In this document: in pieces, positions 45,561 to 55,748 of the stretch
Layout: each line of letters opens with the position of its first letter
How positions within the stretch are numbered: the first letter of the stretch is position 1
NCBI GenBank assembly: GCA_003117195.1
Contig: BDSI01000202.1
Span: 62,001 to 126,000 of the forward strand
Source: Eudorina sp. 2006-703-Eu-15
Lineage: Eukaryota > Chlorophyta > Chlorophyceae > Chlamydomonadales > Volvocaceae
Reading direction: 5' to 3'
DNA length: 64,000 bases
The notes under the pieces: generated by a model
Told to the model about the DNA's origin: nothing
What the model saw: only the letters and a program-made list of their open reading frames with translations
Databases searched by the model: none
Position numbers and translations under genes: made by a program

Positions 45561-47355
45561 ATGGACATATATACGAAAATCTGAGCATGCTCAGGACCGT
45601 TGATCTGCATGGCTACACGAACCCCGTGCCTGACCGCCCGCCCAGGTGCGCTATCAGTCGGAAACGTCATAACATAGTCCCAAACATGTGTTGATGCGAT
45701 TGGGGCGGGCGGCTTCCCCACGGATGGACATACGAAAATCTGAGCATGCTCAGGACCGTTGATCTGCATGGCTACACGAACCCCATGCCTGACCGCCCGC
45801 CCAGGTGCGCTATCAGTCGGAAACGTCATAACATGGTCCCAAACATGTGTTGATGCGATTGGGCGGGGCGGGCCGCGGGCGGCTTCCTCACCGATGGACA
45901 TACGAAAATCTGAGCATGCTCAGGACCGTTGATCTGCATGGCTACACGAACCCCATGCCTGACCGCCCGCCCAGGTGCGCTATCAGTCGGAAACGTCATA
46001 ACATGGTCCCATACATGTGTTGATGCGATCGATTGGGCGGGGCGGGCCGCGGGCGGCTTCCTCACCGATGGACATACGAAAATCTGAGCATGCTCAGGAC
46101 CGTTGATCTGCATGGCTACACGAACCCCATGCCTGACCGCCCGCCCAGGTGCGCTATCAGTCGGAAACGTCATAACATGGTCCCATACATGTGTTGATGC
46201 GATTGGGGCGGGCCGCGGGCGGCTTCCCCACCGATGGACATACGAAAATCTGAGCATGCTCAGGACCGTCGATCTGCATGGCTACACGAACCCCATGCCT
46301 GACCGCCCGCCCAGGTGCGCTATTAGTCGGAAACGTCATAACATGGTCCCAAACATGTGTTGATGCGATTTGGCGAGGCGGGCCGCGGGCGGCTTCCTCA
46401 CCGATGGACATACGAAAATCTGAGCATGCTCAGGACCGTTGATCTGCATGGCTACACGAACCCCATGCCTGACCGCCCGCCCAGGTGCGCTATCAGTCGG
46501 AAACGTCATAACATGGTCCCAAACATGTGTTGATGCATTTGGGGCGGGCCGCGGGCGGCTTCCCCACCGATGGACATACGAAAATCTGAGCATGCTCAGG
46601 ACCGTTGATCTGCATGGCTACACGAACCCCATGCCTGACCGCCCGCCCAGGTGCGCTATCAGTCGGAAACGTCATAACATGGTCCCATACATGTGTTGAT
46701 GCGATTGGGCGGGGCGGGCCGCGGGCGGCTTCCTCACCGATGGACATACGAAAATCTGAGCATGCTCAGGACCGTTGATCTGCATGGCTACACGAACCCC
46801 ATGCCTGACCGCCCGCCCAGGTGCGCTATCAGTCGGAAACGTCATAACATGGTCCCATACATGTGTTGATGCGATTGGGGCGGGCCGCGGGCGGCTTCCC
46901 CACCGATGGACATACGAAAATCTGAGCATGCTCAGGACCGTTGATCTGCATGGCTACACGAACCCCATGCCTGACCGCCCGCCCAGGTGCGCTATCAGTC
47001 GGAAACGTCATAACATGGTCCCAAACATGTGTTGATGCGATTGGGGCGGGCGGCTTCCCCACCGATGGACATATATACGAAAATCTGAGCATGCTCAGGA
47101 CCGTTGATCTGCATGGCTACACGAACCCCGTGCCTGACCGCCCGCCCAGGTGCGCTATCAGTCGGAAACGTCATAACATGGTCCCAAACATGTGTTGATG
47201 CGATTGGGGCGGGTGGGTTCCCCACGGATGGACATACGAAAATCTGAGAATGCTCAGGACCGTTGATCTGCATGGCTACGCGAACCCCATGCCTGACCGC
47301 CCGCCCAGGTGCGCTATCAGTCGGAAACGTCATAACATGATCCCATACATGTGTT
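45561..47355 (+). repeat. ~167 bp satellite, 11 copies
   Basis: Units begin ATGGACATACGAAAATCTGA at 45561, 45724, 45894, 46068, 46234, 46404, 46570, 46740, 46906, 47064 and 47228. The spacing of 158-174 bp varies mainly through the GGGGCGGGCCGCGGGCGGC linker. Each unit carries GAGCATGCTC and TGACCGCCCGCCCAGGTGCG. The first and last units are the most diverged. No coding signal that stands apart from the repetition. Confidence 0.95.
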
Positions 47356-47845
47356 GCTAGCTGCACGCTGAGCGGGGGTTCGAAAGGCGTCAAGATAGCG
47401 GCGAGGAAAGGGGCTTGGGTCCATGGCGGCCGCGCACAGTAGTCCTGGCGGGACCAACTCCAGTACCTACCTCGCATTCAACGAAACGTACGTCCACCAC
47501 ATTACCAGGGCCTTCTCTTTCTGCATTGCCGCCGGAGTCGGAAGCGCTGGTAGGGGAAGTGGGTTTCAGGCTTCGGTCCAGCCGTTATCCCGGACGTGAC
47601 AGTGACGGGGCGTTGGGTCCCCTCGAGGAACGCCGTCTACTTGCTTGTAGGTTGAGCAGATAGATGCGGATGGAGGAATCGTTGCCGCGTTGGACGGACA
47701 TCGATAATGTTGGGCGGTCAAGCAAAACAGTCGGTTAGCACGGAGATGCATGCATGTAGTAAATGGAGGGCCACGCACGTGATCGTTCGTTTGGGGCCAT
47801 GCGTGTGCACCTGTGTGTACTGTGTGTACCTGCGCGCGTATGAAT
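47356..47845. other. No gene recognised between satellite and LINE
   Basis: A junction sequence with tandem TGTGTGTACTGTGTGTACC near 47810. Nothing else supportable. Confidence 0.45.
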
Positions 47846-49985
47846 GAATGAATGTTACAGCGGACCCCAACGGGATCATCTGTGTATACCAGAGCAAGCC
47901 CCAGTAGGCCCCACCGCCAAGGCGGCAGGTCACCTCCACACCACAACGCCGCACCCAAAGAAAACACACCGGGCCATAACTCCAACCAGTCAGACACCGA
48001 AGCAAGCAGAGGCGCGCAGCGGGGCAACACTACCAAAGGGATAGGCACAGCAGCGGGCATAATCCCCAGAAGTGGATAAAGCCAAGCACAGGGGAGGTCG
48101 CCCACACAGGCACCCCATTACCCAGCTACCACCACCTCTGAGGCACCCAACGCAGCACCCTCTCGAGGTCTTGGAAGGCCCACGCCTGGCTCGTGACACT
48201 GCCCAGCGACCGCTAGTGGGGTAACCCGCATCATAAGAAATAACTTGGCCAAAACACCAAAATGCCAACGGGAGCCCAACCTCCACCCCAATCTGAGGGT
48301 AGGCCCGGTCCCCAACTTGAACCCCGGTTCGGAGAGCCCGACGATAGACAGACAGCGGGCGGGGAACCCGCGCCTCATCCTTCTTCAGGAGCAGGTCCCG
48401 CACATCGCAGGACTCCCCCGCCACTTTCAAGAAAGGGTGGAAAGGGCCCACTGAGCTCCAACCCCGTCTCGGGAGCCCCAACTGGGCGAACCCGTGGAGG
48501 CGCCCCCAAAAGTCAGCGATTGCGCGCCGCTCCCCTTGTTCTGCCAATATCGGTCCCGGCCGGATCGTCTGACCCTGACCAGGTGCTGACCGACGCAGGG
48601 TGGCCGCCATGAATCGGCGACCAGTCTCCATGGCCGCAATCGCGGCCAACACCACCACATCCCAAACAACTTGCTCCACGGGTGGCGGGGGTTCCGCCAG
48701 CCAGACCTGCGGCCTCCGTATCCGTGCCCCTAGGCGCGATTCCAACTGACCCACTACCGCCTGGGCCACTCGGCATGACCAGAAATGGTGCTGTCGGGGT
48801 GTCTCTGATCCCCCGCCTTCCGCTGGGTATCCCCCGCATCCACACCGCGTCACCCTCGCGTGTCGCATATGGGAATTGCCCAACAACGGGACGCCATCGA
48901 CTGTAAGGCGCCAAAAGGCCTCCTTATGCTCATTTTCCCACCGGATACTGAGCCAAAGGCGGCTCAGCAGCCCCTGGATCCGGGCGGCCGCCACCTGAGA
49001 AATCGGGTCGGTGGCTCCCAGTCCTACCGCCTCACAGGCAAACAGCAAGTGAGCCGCGCTGCGGCGTTCCGCCACCTCGGCTAGTTGCATCGCTGTCCCC
49101 ACTCGAACAGAGTACTCGCTCAGGGCCACCTTCAACCCATTATTCAACCTCCAACCCATGCGATCGAGCAACATGGCCGTCACCTCCTCTTCCGTGGGCA
49201 CATTCGCCCCCTGGACCCCGTTCGCTCGTGCCGCTAGGGCTGCTGCCACCCAGGCCGCTGGTAGCCTTACTTGAAGTTCTACCAGCCGCCGGTCTAATTC
49301 GGCCCATTGCCGCCAATCACCCCATCGCCCGGACCCCGCGGGGATACCCAGGCAATCTTGTACGAATGTCGCCCACGCCCGTGCGGCGCATCGTGCCATG
49401 CGGGCGGAGTCTATGTAGTTTGGCTCTGCCCAGCCGTCGGTTACCATCCGGAGCGTCTCCCCCACCCGGATTAGTTGTCCGACCGTTTGCAATCCGGTGT
49501 AGTCCACCAGGTCCGGAAACACATGCTCGAGGCCGGGGCGCCCCCCCTCGGGCAGTTTCTCCGGGAGTAGTGGGTTTCCCCACAGTGGTGCGTTCCAGCA
49601 CCACGCCCCCGGCGCGAGCGGGTGGTCGGCGATGTCCACCACTCTCGGCAGGGCGGCTAGGGCTGTCACGACCCGCTGTACCTCGGGTTCTAGCCTTCGG
49701 ATCCCTCTCCATGGACTGTCGGCCGTTGCCGTGAGCACCATGCACGGCTTCCATGCCGCTGAGGCGTCCGCTAGGATCGTGTCCACGACACGTTGCCAGG
49801 GGGCGGCCCGCTGATGGCGGATCCTCCTCATGTACCGCAGCGCTGTTGAGGCCCAGCGCGCTCGGATATGTTCCCGCAGCGGCAGCGCGCCGAATCCCCC
49901 CACCGCCGGGTGCCCAAGCAGCAGGCTACGTGGCACCCCAGTGGGCCGCCTCTCGGTGGCTTCAGGGCCCTGGGCCCTATCTACC
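47846..49985 (-). mobile_element. 5'-truncated L1-type LINE: ORF2 C-terminal region and 3' UTR
   Basis: On the minus strand an uninterrupted frame of about 660 codons runs from the truncation near 49985 to 47990. Its C-terminal part has HARVTRCGCGGYP, then HHFWSCRVAQAV, a C-x-C..H..C zinc-knuckle arrangement as found after RT in plant and algal L1 ORF2 proteins. The RT catalytic core lies upstream of the truncation and is missing. The 3' end reads GTTGGGGTCCGCTGTAACAT followed by (TCAT)n, a microsatellite tail. Pieces of the same family are at 10066-10205, 53560-53870 and 54335-54530. The long intact frame suggests a recent insertion. Confidence 0.82.
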
Positions 49986-50707
49986 GTATGTTGTTGATCT
50001 TGATTGTGCCGTGGCAGTGCGAGTATGTTGTACGTAGAGCGATTGAATAGAACGGACCCGCAGCTGGCTATCTAGTATGTCCAATGGGTAACGAAGATAT
50101 TCCCCGTCCACGAGATTCGGCGGGTCTGCTGGCGCGGGTTTTAGGAGGTCGGTAGAGGCAATCCTGGTGCGCTGGTTCCCTGCTGCTGTTGCTTGTATAC
50201 GTATTGGCCGCCGGCGGTATGGCTGCATGACTGCCCCCGCTGGTGACGGGGGGGTGGCGGGCCAGCAGTAAGCGCACCTACGTACGGAGAGCCGGTCACA
50301 GGCGTGCTCAGGTGTGTGGCTGCGGGATGTTATTGTAATAATAAGGATGTTACAGCGGACCCCGTGGATCATCGGCGGTGACAGCCCACGGCGACAGCCG
50401 ACGTTGGTAGGCTTCCTCACCACGCATACACTGCCTAAATAAACGAACTGGCACCACCATGGCCGGCGCGCCGGACAGCGCTCCGGACAGCGAGGCTCCA
50501 CATGCGCACCGAACCACTCCCCGGGCCCACACTACCAGGGAACCATCCACCCCGTTCCTGAGAACCCACCATGGTAACGAATGTAGGGATAAATCCTGCT
50601 CAGGTAGCTCAGGGGGAGTCAGCCACGCACCAGGGCGCCCCTATTAGCGAACCACCTCCCCAACCAAGGCGAGGTCACTTCTCCAGCGGTGGCCCGTACT
50701 CTTGGCG
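49986..50707. other. No gene; contains a SINE-like repeat
   Basis: Flank of the truncated LINE, the SINE-like copy at 50343 and then sequence up to the MITE. No coding signal recognised. Confidence 0.45.
50343..50532 (-). mobile_element. SINE-like short repeat, copy 5 (full length, longest)
   Basis: AAGGATGTTACAGCGGACCC on plus to CCCCGGGCCCAC. It carries a small internal duplication (CGGACAGCGCTCCGGACAGC) compared with the other copies. Confidence 0.65.
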
Positions 50708-50949
50708 CAGGGTGGCTATCTTAGGATATGAATATATATTCGACAGAAAATCTTGATGTTTGATAGATAGTTTCCCTTGGGAGAAAGATGAGGTTTTAGA
50801 TACCTGTGGCCTCCGCGCAGGGAAAAGCAAGCCCCCTTGAGTAGATAAAATGCCGGCAAAAGCTCCCTCCGACAGACGCTTTCAGCACGTACGATTGGGC
50901 AAGGAGTATCTCCGACCGTAGATACTCTGCAAAATAAGTAGCCACCCTG
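50708..50949. mobile_element. hAT-like MITE 2, 242 bp
   Basis: Starts CAGGGTGGCTATCTTA and ends TAGCCACCCTG, the same termini as the MITE at 37359, with related subterminal GAGTATCT and GATACTC motifs. Flanks TCTTGGCG and TCTTGGAG match in 7 of 8 bases, consistent with an 8 bp duplication. Confidence 0.85.
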
Positions 50950-51487
50950 TCTTGGAGGGCCACGCGGCGGGGGCTCGCGAGTCACCATCAGGGGCCTGGA
51001 CGTACGGCGGTCCTATCGGGCCGAAAAAGCCGCCCACACCTAGCGATAACTCCACTCTGCGCGTCTGTCCACCATGTCACGGCATGTGGCTCGCTGTTGT
51101 ACTTTAGGGTCACCTATGAAGCCGTGCAGCACATGACACAATCCGCACTGACACTTGAGGGGCTGGTTGCGGTTGGGGTGCCTGGCCTCGTGCAAATTTG
51201 TTGCTGATGCTGTGCTCGATAGTTGGATCACGCCCGCTGTCTCTGGGCCAAACTCGAAGGTTGGGACTGGGTGGTACATGGCTGTTGTTCGCATGGGTAT
51301 ACAGCTGCACAACTGCACGCACCCCTGCACCCCCGCCCGGGCACGCACGCAACCTGCGATTGGTGCTGTTAGTGCAGTCCAGGTATACAGTACATACAGG
51401 CCTCACATTTGCTTACCTAAAGGGTCAATACGGAACGCAAAGACGACCAATAGATAAGGTTGTGTATGTCAACCATGTACATCCGGA
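50950..51487. other. No gene recognised
   Basis: A minus-strand frame (51040-51348) ends with a Cys/His-bearing CGLCHVLHGF but no domain can be named. Confidence 0.4.
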
Positions 51488-51740
51488 GCAGTGTTGATAC
51501 GGTCGTTTCAAGCCGGTGCAGTGTTGATACAGTCGTGTCAAGCCGGTGCAGTGTGAATACAGCCGTGTCAAGCCGGTGCAGTGTGAATACAGCCGTGTCA
51601 AGCCGGTGCAGTGTGAATACAGCCGTGTCAAGCCGGTGCAGTGTGAATACAGCCGTGTCAAGCCGGTGCAGTGTGAATACAGCCGTGTCAAGCCGGTGCA
51701 GTGTTGACACAGCCGTGTCAAGCCGGTGCAGTGTTTACAC
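51488..51740 (+). repeat. 30 bp minisatellite, 8 copies
   Basis: Exact 30 bp period marked by AAGCCGGTGCAGTG. Central units are identical; the outer ones vary (TTGATAC, TTGACAC or TTTACAC for TGAATAC). There are no unique spacers. Confidence 0.95.
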
Positions 51741-52619
51741 CTACCGTGTTAGCCATGTTAACACCACTCGTGTATACTCAGTGTCAGACACAAGACCGTG
51801 TAATACCCGGACTTACAGTATATACCCGGCCTACAAAAGTACATACAGACGCTGCATCTGCTTGGATGTTCAGCGGGGAGGGACTGCTTTGCACTCCGTC
51901 GTCGAGTTAACTGCAGGTGGTTTCGTTCACCAGCCACTAAGCAAGCGCAGGAGGTGAGTGGTGGCGAAGACATCACAGGCGGTTTGCTGATATATCCCAT
52001 GAATATCCCCGTGCGCATGGGTCCACGTCAGCCCCGCGGCCCTTATCACTCAATCGCATCGCCTGTGAGTAGACTGCAGTGAGCGGCATCCTAGATGAGG
52101 AGGCGGCAGCACTAGGCGTGAAGGGAGCAGCCCGACTAGATAGACTAACTAGACATGCACATACGGTACATACACACGCACGTTCGACTTGCGCAGGACT
52201 CGAACTCTCGCGGCTCAGTTATCTGTTACACGTTAAACTAGACCCGCCCCACAGCGTTCCCATCCACTAGCTACAGTAGTGCCTAAACCGCGTACGTACC
52301 CCAGAGACGGACGTGACGGCGGTGTCAGCACTATAGCTAGCTAGCTAGGGGCGAACGAACACACCAGCAGCAGATGGATGTCCCGGAATCGAACGTACCG
52401 CCGGCACTAGCGGTGAACCCGTCATGCAACCAGACTTGAAACCGTGCCTAGTAGTAGTGCTGGAGCTCCCAGCATCGCTCGATCAGCAGTCAACCCGGCA
52501 ACCACTAGACGGCGAGTCACCAACACTGCAGGATGGACTTGCTACCTAGGGCGGGGTCGGGTGGAGGTGCCCCCACCTACGTATCTGGAACCGAGAATAA
52601 ACCTACTTCACACCAATAC
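51741..52619. other. No gene recognised
   Basis: Mixed sequence with TAGCTAGCTAG patches (near 52340). No exon or element boundary that I can support. Confidence 0.4.
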
Positions 52620-52892
52620 TACGTAGACTTCCATCCAACGGCTCACCCTCCGACGTAAGGCGCACATTCGCGTCCATAGGCGTGGCCCGCGAATTCGACT
52701 CAGTCATCCCGAGCTTCTCCAGCAGACTCACAACGTACCGCTTCTGGGAAATGTGCAGGGTACGATTAGCCGTACGAGCAGCCCTGTCACGCGTTATTTC
52801 AAACCCCAGATATATAGAAACGCACCTCCCCCAGATCCCTCATGGCAAACGCACTCATCAACTGCGACTTGATCTGCTCGATAATGGTACCG
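52620..52892 (-). mobile_element. Ty1/Copia reverse-transcriptase fragment
   Basis: The minus-strand frame has IEQIKSQLMSAFAMRDLGEV, then after a frameshift near 52805 EITRDR, LHISQKRYVVSLLEKLGM and ATPMDANVRL. This is the standard order of the C-terminal part of Copia RT (MKDLG..FLG.EI..., ..SQ..Y...LL..F.M, ..TP). Both ends are truncated. It abuts the Gypsy fragment in the opposite orientation. Confidence 0.82.
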
Positions 52893-52929
52893 GTGGTTCC
52901 GCGTTGAGTTGGCCTGTACCCTGTCGTAC

Positions 52930-53161
52930 GCATGGTTGGTACTGCGGCTGCGTGTTGAATTGCGTAAATTGCGTTTGCCTGCAAACTTGCGCATTCACCC
53001 GACCTTCCACGTGTCACTGATTCGACCTTACCGTTCACGCACGTCTGACGGTGCTGACGATATGGTTACTGACCCTGAACCTGATCCTGTTGCCTGGCTG
53101 TCTGATGACCAACCTCTGTACTCTATTGAACGCGTTCTGGACTATCGTTCCCGTCGTGTTC
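52930..53161 (+). mobile_element. Ty3/Gypsy integrase C-terminus and start of chromodomain (left part)
   Basis: Has LPANLRIHPTFHVSLIRPY, the signature of the Gypsy integrase C-terminal region, then YSIERVLDYRSRR, the first strand of a chromodomain. The frame is cut by the TIR element at 53162 and resumes at 58040. Confidence 0.85.
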
Positions 53162-53559
53162 CCCTACCAACTCATAGGGGGTCTGACAGGCTCTGACAGG
53201 CTTGCCTGTCAGGAAATGTTAGCCTGACAGCCTTAGCCAACATTTGCGCCGCTGTTATTGGCTGTTGAATCGACACCGTCTGGGCTCTGACAGTTCCCAG
53301 CAATGTCAGTGACGGTCGCGATAACTTGGCTGTGACAGGCTGTTAGTGGCTGTTTGGGCGGTGTCCAACGCTGTTACCCACAGTGCAGAAGGTATGATGC
53401 CTAATGTTGACATCTAACAACAACAGGCGTGTATGTACTCGTTAGTGTTGGCGGAGGCTATCCGGTATATCATTCTATGGGGATGAGGAGCCGGTTTTCT
53501 TTTCGAGGACAATGCACGCAGCTGTCATTTTACTCACTGCGCTGGGTGAAATGTAACAC

Positions 53560-53870
53560 GAAGCCTGTGCTTGGCTTTATCCACTTCTGGGGGTTCCACC
53601 CTCTGCTGTGCCTATCCCTTTCGTTCAAAGTTGGTAGTGTTGCCCCGCTCTGCGCCTCTGCTTGCTTAGCTTGCTTCGGTGTCTGTCTGGGTGGGGTCAT
53701 GACCCGGTGTGTTTTTGTTTGCAGCGTTGAGGTGTGGTGGTGTATTGATTGCCGCCTTGTCGGTGGGGCTAGTGGGGCCTGCCTGCTGGGGCTTGCTCCA
53801 GTATACACCGATGCATGATCCCTTTGGGGTCCGCTCCTGCGCTGTAACGTTCATTAACTCATTCATCCAG
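53560..53870 (+). mobile_element. LINE 3' fragment (L1 family of 47846)
   Basis: Matches the 3' UTR of the L1 at 47846 from GTGCTTGGCTTTATCCACTT to GGGGTCC..CTGTAACGTTCAT with a (TTCAT) tail, on the plus strand. Nested in the TIR element. Confidence 0.75.
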
Positions 53871-54334
53871 CATTATGCCTTTTTTTTGCACTGGATGGAC
53901 TGGGAGCCACGTCCTAAGCCCAAGGCAGTAGCAAAATCAGCCACAGCAATAAACAGCCTCATGTCTGAGGCACTTCGAACAGCAGCGGGTCAGCAGCCGC
54001 ACGCCTTTAACAGCAGAAGCAAACACACTCACACATATATACCTAGGGACACTTAGGAACGCATTTATCCAGCAGGTCGTCAACTGAAGGCAGTAGCATA
54101 TATAGCAGCGGAGGCGGCGGCCACACCCACACACAGCTCCATGCTATGTACGAGCCGCTCAGAATATCAGCCGGGTCAGCATCCACTCATGGCACTAGCA
54201 GCAGCAGATGCACCCAGACATACAAAGCCCGCCCTGTGTCTAAGACACTTAGGGTTTGAAGGGGCCACAGTGTTCGTTGGATGAGGGATGCTCCACTAGA
54301 GGTCGCTGGGCACTACTGTCACAAGGCAGGTAGG

Positions 54335-54535
54335 CTTGGGTTCTCCAAGATTTCGAGAGGGTGTGGCGCTAGTGGCGCTGGGTGTTCCAGCAGGGCTGGT
54401 GGTAGATGGGTAATGGGGTGCCTGTGTGGGCGACCTTCCCCGTGCTTGGCTTTATCCACTTCTGATGAACGGATATCCCGCCCGATGCTGTGACCATCCC
54501 TTTGCTTGGTAGTGTTGCCCCGCTGTATGTGCACC
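54335..54535 (+). mobile_element. Second LINE fragment of the same family, internal piece
   Basis: Shares GGGTAATGGGGTGCCTGTGT and the following CTTGGCTTTATCCACTTCTG with the L1 at 47846, but lacks its 3' terminus. Nested in the TIR element. Confidence 0.65.
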
Positions 54536-54766
54536 TCTATCTTTTTTGCGTAGGTAGGTAGGTTGCTGTCTGGTTGGGGATATGGCCCTCTGCATTTCTG
54601 TTCACGCACGGCGTAGGTGTGGCTTTTATATCTATTGCTGTATGTTTAGCATAATACGTAGGAATCAATGACGCCCCAGAAATAAAGCAACGCACATACA
54701 ACGCCAGCAGAAGTCACAACTCTGCCGGCGGCTTGTCCAGTATTTGAGTACTTTCATTCTTGATAG

Positions 54767-55748
54767 TTTTTGGGCGGGGCCCCAGCGCGAAGCGCGTTCG
54801 GGGGGCCCCGCCCCCTAGGATTGCCCATGTCCGTGTGTGTGTGTGTGTGTCCGGTAACGGCAAAACGTTCATTATCCGCTAAACTAATTCGCTATGTTTG
54901 TCATATTAATTGTCCTCTATTGCAAGGTAACTTTGGTTTGGCTGAAAAAAATTCTTTGCGCACAAACGGTCAAAGTAAAGCTCCGCGGTCCCCATGGACC
55001 CGAGTCAACATCCAACCAACGCCTCTCGCGCTCATATTTGTTGCAACGGGTGCCGCGTGATGAATACTTGAATTAGGAATGGGCGGCGCGTGCTAAATTG
55101 AACTTCGATAGTGTTCTGATGTTTGAACATCAAGATACCACCAACATCAAGATTTGCCTTTCTGTCTTGCCAGTTGAATACAAATCAACAATATGTACTG
55201 AATCAAAGTTTCAAGATGCAAAGGGATAGCGTACCGAGTGCCAACGAGTTCTCCAGTTCCGATGGCCCAAAGTCCGGGTCTCACCGCGGCTTTTTCGCAC
55301 CCTGTTTTTGCCTTACATTTGCTATGTAACTATTGATAGCAAACTTTAGAGGTTCACGTCTGCTGCGGGCGTGCAACTGAAGGGTTGCATGCACGGACCA
55401 AACAACTACAGTTTCACGGCAAAACAAGGATGCTTCAAGCTTGCTTTGTGATCATCTGCTTCACAGACGGATGTGGTAGTGCACTATCGTTACCATAGTG
55501 CCGATACGATGACCGCCGTCGCCGGCGGCGCGTACTGCAGGATGGTTTCGGGGCTGCCGACGTGTTTGGGCTTGGTGAATCTATGCACGCCGATCCCCCT
55601 TCAACATCAACGACACCCCCAATGGCAACCTTTCACTCTCTCACACTGTTGCGCGGTAATAGAGTTTTCTTTCTGAAGCAAGCGGCCTGTACGGATTATA
55701 GGGGGCCCCGCCCTTTTCCGGCTTCGAGGAAGCCGACCCCTACTTGTC
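54767..55748 (+). mobile_element. ~980 bp dispersed element, copy B
   Basis: Inverted near-identical partner of 13852-14831. The first end forms a GGGCGGGGCCCC / GGGGCCCCGCCC hairpin (54772-54811), the other a GGCTTC..GAAGCC hairpin. A (GT)n expansion at 54833-54850 and scattered substitutions separate the copies. The 68-codon frame at 55123-55329 differs from its partner at only a few residues. Nested inside the TIR transposon. Confidence 0.72.

Noticed and set aside
51488..51740. CRISPR-like array with ~30 bp period
   Set aside because: Units are directly adjacent with no unique spacers, and the DNA is eukaryotic.
52180..52240. tRNA-like T-arm (GGACTCGAACTCTC)
   Set aside because: The reverse complement does not form a five-pair T stem and no acceptor or D-arm partner can be folded around it.
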